Below, piece by piece: positions 58,421-64,000 of a stretch of DNA of 64,000 nucleotides. Under the pieces are notes generated by a model that had not been told where the DNA came from, did no database searches, and saw only the letters and a list, made by a program, of their open reading frames with translations. The stretch's first letter is position 1. Each line of letters starts with the position of its first letter. The position numbers and the translations under genes are program-made. Source of the DNA: Varroa destructor (lineage: Eukaryota > Arthropoda > Arachnida > Mesostigmata > Varroidae); NCBI RefSeq assembly GCF_002443255.2, contig NW_019211455.1, forward strand, positions 23,449,883 to 23,513,882, in the 5' to 3' direction.

Positions 58421-59313
58421 AAATATAGTTTAATTTTTTGAGGAGTTTTTGATTATAGTCGGAGCAACCATGAGCTTGTCAGTAAGATTCTGCCAGACAA
58501 AACTCGTGCTCCTCCCTTGGATTTGGCCTTTGGCGCCGATGCCATCAACATCACTAGCGTCGTCAGCACGTCTGACTTGTGCACCCGCTACCTTAACAGT
58601 TAAAACGACCCCTGAAAGTTCGCCAAACGCTGCTGTCACACGAGACGAATGATCGTACCGCCTAACGAACGAAGAATAAACAGGAAAACAAAAGACCATA
58701 GGCAACGCCCATTTAAAAAAGCTGAAATGCAACTTAGATAATTATAGAAACCGCTGAGAAAGGAGAGGCCGCTAATATATCCGTTATGTCAGATGAGCGG
58801 GGCTGATAGAGCCTCAATAGGGAACAAAGATCGCATCCGTTGATGCTGCCACTTGGATAGCACACGTGTGTTTGCCCGAACGTGTACGTCGTCCTTCTGT
58901 CTTTAGCCGGATAAAACAAATATTGTAGTTAGGCTTACATCAACAACACAAAGTATCGGTATGTAGCGTTTTTGTCCACTTTCCAACAATAGATACGCAG
59001 CTATTAGCAGCCACTTTACGCCTCTTTTATTGAGGACCCAGTTTAAACAATGTGTCCCCTACATATTAAAACGCTGTTTTTTTATCTCACTTAGTAAAAC
59101 TTCGGCATTGGTCTCAAATAGCCTTACCACTATCAATACCAATAGGGTGCAATTCAATCACGACTGGCTCTCTACCTCGGTCCTTTGTAAATAAAAGACA
59201 ATGTGTATTGCAATAAACGCATTGGAGCATGCTGGACTTACATGCAATAGATTCTGTTATAAATGCTTCCGAGTTTTGTCAAAAACAGATCAGAACCATC
59301 ATAACTTTCGTTA

Positions 59314-59592
59314 TTGGTGGAATTTTTTTGGAAAAAAGACAGGCTGCTGCCGGGGCGGCGACAGAAGCTTTTGAACACACCTAAGTATGGACAACGCAAG
59401 ACTCTCGACGGGATTTCTCGAAGCACGCGCTTTGAAACTGTATCGAAAACAGTGAAGACGAGATATATAAGCACAAATGAGTTCTTCACGCACGAAGTCC
59501 GGCGCAGATGTCAACACGTATACTATATGCTAGAGTGGGTTTGCATTACTGTTACCAGCAAAAAATGTGCGTCGAGCATATTGTCGTTATAG
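59314..59592 (+). CDS. weak candidate ORF, lysine/arginine-rich
   Basis: A 92-codon frame from GTG to TAG, rich in Lys, Arg and Thr, with a Cys-containing end. No acceptor in its own frame; an acceptor at about 59288 opens a different frame of about 31 codons. Confidence 0.2.
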   Translation: MVEFFWKKDRLLPGRRQKLLNTPKYGQRKTLDGISRSTRFETVSKTVKTRYISTNEFFTHEVRRRCQHVYYMLEWVCITVTSKKCASSILSL

Positions 59593-59599
59593 AGGAAAC

Positions 59600-62040
59600 A
59601 TGGAGCAGCCTGCCCCACATATCGGAAAAAGATCCTCTAACCAGTGGCTACTAACACAAAAAAAGTGTCCTTATTCTCGTGGTATGAGTTCGTGTGATTC
59701 CGATTTTCCCGACTATTAAAGAGGACATTTTTCCCAAAGACGAGGTTATATAGTATAATTATGTAAATTGCAAGTATACAGCTGTCGAAAACCCAAAGCG
59801 TTGACTTCAATGTGAAGCAATAAAGGACAGCACGTCCAAATGACTTTCCGAGTTTTTCATCCGGTACTGCCTACGTTGAGCGTGCTTCTGGCGGTTGGCC
59901 TCGTCTAGGAGCAGAAGCAAAGTGTGACCATGCCCGGTTTTAAACTTATACCACGTATGCCTAAAGGAAGCACATCTTGCGTGTACTAACATGCTATTAT
60001 TCTGTCTTATACCGTTCAAACGTTACTCAAGTTCAGCTTGGACCAACTCAATAGCTTCAGACATGCCTATATACAATGAGTGTTAGATAATCCATTAAAT
60101 GGGGAAATAAAACAAACTATTTTAGATTTTATGAATTAAGCTGCCTTTACAAAAAATAATATTATGAAAATAGCAGTAGAACTAACCTTTACTCTGAGCG
60201 AGCGAGTGATCGTACGCAGACAAAGCCTTCAATTTAACCTGTCAGCGTGCTCCGAATCGACTCAACTCTTTGTCGTTTTGTTCCCAGTAGCAAATTAAAA
60301 TTAGCTTTTATCACCGCTTACTGAAAATACCCTCCCAAAACATTGAATCTGAATTGTTGCCCTATTTTTTCTTTTAAATAACTGCTTTAATGCGAGTAGA
60401 TTCCTCCCTGCTTTTGATAAGTATGATATGGCTCTTCATTGTGTTCGTCAAAGATCTCATCTGTGATGGAAAATCTGAAGTCTATTTGAAGACCTTATCA
60501 TAATCTTTCGATCCTCGTTTCCTAAAGTCTATCAAGTTTTTCCTTAGAATGACCTCTATATAGCTTTACCTCTTTTTCGACAACTAGCCGTAAAAAGTAT
60601 CTGTATTAGTTGTGCATTTATTCGGATTTGGGTGGTCAAACACAGATCAACAGGATATTAGCTTAGTCTCCTGCAATCAATTTGCGTTAAAATGAAAACG
60701 TCGACGTCTTCTTGCACACTATTTGTCTTAGCGTATAATAAACTATTTTATCGTCGAAGGTTCGCCGAAGGCGACTTATTTTGTTCCACCCCTTGTAATC
60801 ATAAAATATTATTATTATTATTGCCCTGTCACTACTACATTATTGTTACTTTAAATAACGTTCGTTTCTAAATAAGACGAAGCCTCCTTTTTCTTTCTCG
60901 AGTTTTGCGCCTTTCCTCTGTATTTTACGCACTCCTCTGATTTACTGTGGTCACTATCACAAATGTGGCCAGTCAGCTTTTGACAAGAACAAGCAAAACC
61001 ACAACTTCGGCAAGACTAGCAAAACTTTTATAATAAAAGCCACCCCACCGGCGGGACCGTCATCATCATCAGCTACCAACAATCACCAAAAAAATAATAA
61101 TTAAAACAATAGCAACAGTCAACAGCAGCAATAGGTGCAACAGCAGATAGAACGAAGGGTCCACCGTAGTCAACCACGGCGGTGGGTCTCTATCGCGAAT
61201 CCATGTCGCAAGCTGACTCTCGCATGTCTTACAAGTCTCTGACAACGAAACTACCACGACCAGGCGCAACGGTGACGTCAACGGTAACAGAAGGCGCAAA
61301 AAGCGCGTTGTTCGAAAGATGGTGAAGATAACGGGTTGATCGCTAACATAAACGTATCAACGGTGGTCGGCGGAGCCGAGAGTAGAGCAGCATCTTTTTG
61401 CTGCCTCAACGTAAACATTTATGCTTTTTTTGTGTTAGATAGCTAGCCAATCGTTGTGTTGTTGCCGTACAATTATGGCTAGGGCGTTTCGTGCTATCGG
61501 CTCAACAACGAAATACTTAAAATTCAACACAAGATGTTCGCAACATGCGATCTTGGAGCTAAAAGGTAAAACAGAAAGAGGATGGCAAATGGACGACCTA
61601 ACGTTGTATAGACTATTCTAGTGGTTGCTAAAAGACGCTGGTAAAGACGCCAGCTTTCGCGACCCACGTTGTTCCTTCGTCGTGCTGTTGGTCCGCCATA
61701 TATGTCTGCTTCTTAAGTGAAACGTAACATACCATAAATAGATCCCTGATTGCCAAGTGGTTAATTGAATAGCCGGTGTAACGACTCGCCTCGTCAACAT
61801 AACGAAGGGCAATTTTCCGGAGTCGTGAAAGTAAGAGTAGTGACGGCAGTTGTAAAGGTACAAGTTAAAGAAGTTCTCAAACGAGGAGTGACATGGCCAG
61901 AATAACACGTGTGTAAGTAATAAAAAAAAAAAAAAGTTAAACTGTTGCATAATAACAGGCGGTCAGGTATATTACTCGCTCGTCGTTGTGGGTCTAATAT
62001 AAGGGTCTAATAATGCCGGAGTAATAATTAATGCTTTTTT
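59600..62040. other. no supported gene
   Basis: AT-rich with several poly-T and (TTA)n runs. A GTAAGT at about 61914 follows a 14-codon open stretch that does not fit the phase of the 62081 exon. Confidence 0.45.
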
Positions 62041-62080
62041 TCTCTGTTCCTATTATCCATCATTGTGGTGTTCGTTTCAG

Positions 62081-62286
62081 TAGATGAAAATAGCTTACAG
62101 GGCTTTCTACTTACGTTCATGCAAATTTTTTTTTATGGACGTCGTCACATGACTCTTGACTCGAACGTCTTTGCCAGTTTAGAGATTCATCTAATTATTA
62201 ATTTAAAAAAGAACTACGATATTCGTAAATTAACCTATTTCAACGTCGAAATACCGTATCTATCATTATACTTCCACGCTGCATAG
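62081..62286 (+). CDS. candidate terminal exon, Cys-free
   Basis: Acceptor TTGTGGTGTTCGTTTCAG ends at 62080. The phase-1 frame gives 67 codons to TAG: Asp-Glu-Asn-Ser-Leu-Gln start, a Phe/Leu/Ile-rich middle and Lys-Lys-Asn-Tyr-Asp-Ile-Arg-Lys, with no Cys. Composition is clearly protein-like. No upstream exon with matching phase and no close AATAAA were found. No family recognised. Confidence 0.36.
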
Positions 62287-62299
62287 AGTATTTTGTACT

Positions 62300-64000
62300 G
62301 AATGGTAAACATTTTATTCTATAATTAGGATAATAGAAAAAAGAAAACATTCAACGTCGCCTGTATCGGCTGTTGACAATTATTACTTAACTTTCTGAAT
62401 CATGAACATGCGCTTTTTCGACAGCATCTGTAACAATCTATCATCATCAAGCGATTGTCACTCCTAAGCCAGCAGCGTGAAGGTAACCTTTGGTTTAACG
62501 AAATTTATCGGTTTATGCTTGACCCCCTGATGTTTGTTGATCATTTGGTTAGGGCCGCTATATACATGACTTTATCCAGAACTCTTTTTGCCTTTGCATA
62601 AACAGAAAAATCTACTCTATAGTCTTCCTTTTGTTAAATGTCCAAAACGGTAATCTACGTTTAGCTATTGGAAAGCCACGTACTGTATGGTGGGCCAATT
62701 AATGTATGATGGACGTCCGATCGACAGACAAAAAACTTTCGGCTCTAGTTCACATTAAATGATCGTTTAGCGGTGTAGTTATCTCTGCGCACGGAACACT
62801 AACCTTGATCGCAACTGGTGGAAGATGGAGGACAGGGAAAAAGATTTGCCGCCGCCGCCGACACCACGACGACCCCAACAGGCCCGACAATGAGCACACA
62901 TAATAATATCGTCGTTATTGTCAAATTACCATGATGAAATGAACAGAAAGGATGTTTATTTCTTATCTCGGTTTAGACCAGATTCTTGTTTAGCAAGCGG
63001 CACGTCGAAGCATACCTGATAACGACTGTTAAACAATTAGCAAGCGGCAGAAAATGCATTAGTAGGTGCTTGACGAACATGTCAAATTTTACCTTAACAA
63101 GTCAGCAAGCTTTCAGAGAAAAACTTCTATGACAACGGTTGGCTAGAATAGAGGAGGGAAACTTTGAGATAGAGGCCGGCAACAGATGCTCCCTTTAACA
63201 ATTACCAGCGGGCCGATATCATGCTTGAATAGAATTCTAACGACATTTAGATGGTTCATGAATGCGTAGGATGCTCTTGTGGCAATGATTCCCGCGAGTG
63301 CAAACTAGACGCCGTAAGCTGCTTGAGCGCTCCGACCCTTTCGGAAGCGGCCACGTCCACCGCTGTAACCAGATAACAATGTGCGAACAATTCAACACAG
63401 TGAAATGAAAAAAGACTGGAAAATATATAATGTATAACAATGACGACACATGAAGCATATCACCAAGCGAAGGACTGAAGGTCTCCACGAAAATAAAACG
63501 GTACGACGGATTAGATTCTGCCATACTTAGCGCTCTGTATCTATTAATACAGACACCTTAAGCCATTGCACAATAGACCGGCTTCCATAAATACGCGACG
63601 AATAATACAAACAACAATAGTTCCAACGTTCTCATGCTATACCTACTTGTTTACATATCAATCTGGGGATCTTAACTGGGGAAATTCTTGCTCCCGACCA
63701 CAGACATGATAAATGGACAATGGAGGGCACTATACATTATCGTACTCAAGCTACACATGAATAGACGCCGTTACAGACGTTCCCTCGACGGGTGAACAGC
63801 CACTTGAATTAAATTGGCAAAACTCCTCAGGCCGAGACACGTAACTTGTCCCGCTTTTTGATATAGCAGGACCGCTCAATTGGCTAACAGCCGGTCGTGA
63901 CCACACTCGAACCTTTGCCTATGCGTGTATTATTAAACATTTTAGACTATTGAGTAGAGAAGGAACTTTTCATACACCGTAATGATTATATGTACAGGCA
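62300..64000. other. no supported gene
   Basis: Short frames only. A GCCGCCGCCGCC patch lies near 62850. Nothing else stands out up to the window edge. Confidence 0.45.

Overview
This window looks like nuclear DNA of an invertebrate animal. An arthropod is my best guess, with a mite-like chelicerate as one possibility; nothing in the sequence proves the lineage. The reasons: no long uninterrupted genes, a moderately AT-rich base composition (by eye), many dinucleotide and tetranucleotide microsatellites, two runs of N (100 and 25 bases) typical of scaffolded assemblies, and short open frames bounded by good GT/AG splice signals with AATAAA signals a short way downstream. I found no bacterial operons, rRNA, convincing tRNA, CRISPR array, prophage or complete transposon.

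Coding content is sparse. Stop-free stretches of 100-165 codons are about what chance gives in 64 kb, so every gene below is a model built from splice signals, matching intron phase, amino-acid composition and poly(A) signals. None is a homology call. The best models are: (1) a two-exon plus-strand gene at 39.3-42.4 kb for a small single-pass membrane protein with a charged tail, possibly with extra or alternative exons at 37.0-37.5 and 41.0 kb; (2) a minus-strand multi-exon gene at 22.5-24.8 kb with phase-compatible exons and two rival, similar-looking terminal exons; (3) a two-exon plus-strand gene at 12.8-14.1 kb; and (4) terminal-exon candidates with a poly(A) signal nearby at 5.45, 21.9, 22.35, 29.6 and 45.25 kb.

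Layout. 0-6 kb: non-coding, one gap, a CpG-richer zone at 4.4-5.7 kb. 6-12 kb: mostly AT-rich, with a (TC)n tract that directly precedes a splice acceptor at 10.26 kb. 12.3-14.7 kb: CpG-richer, gene (3). 14.86-15.29 kb: large TCTA array. 16-18 kb: exon candidates on both strands. 18-21 kb: nothing clear. 21-25.5 kb: the densest zone, where a plus-strand terminal exon with a BMP/TGF-beta-like cysteine signature meets gene (2) tail to tail. 26-36.7 kb: mostly non-coding, with isolated exon candidates and a 20-bp perfect hairpin. 36.7-43.4 kb: gene (1) and neighbours. 43.4-64 kb: scattered exon candidates, CpG-richer patches at 46.8-47.4, 51.5-52.4 and 57.6-58.3 kb, and long quiet AT-rich stretches.

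The most interesting structural signals are several perfect short-loop inverted repeats (26, 20 and 13 bp arms), the paired terminal exons of gene (2), and the cysteine-signature exon at 22.4 kb.
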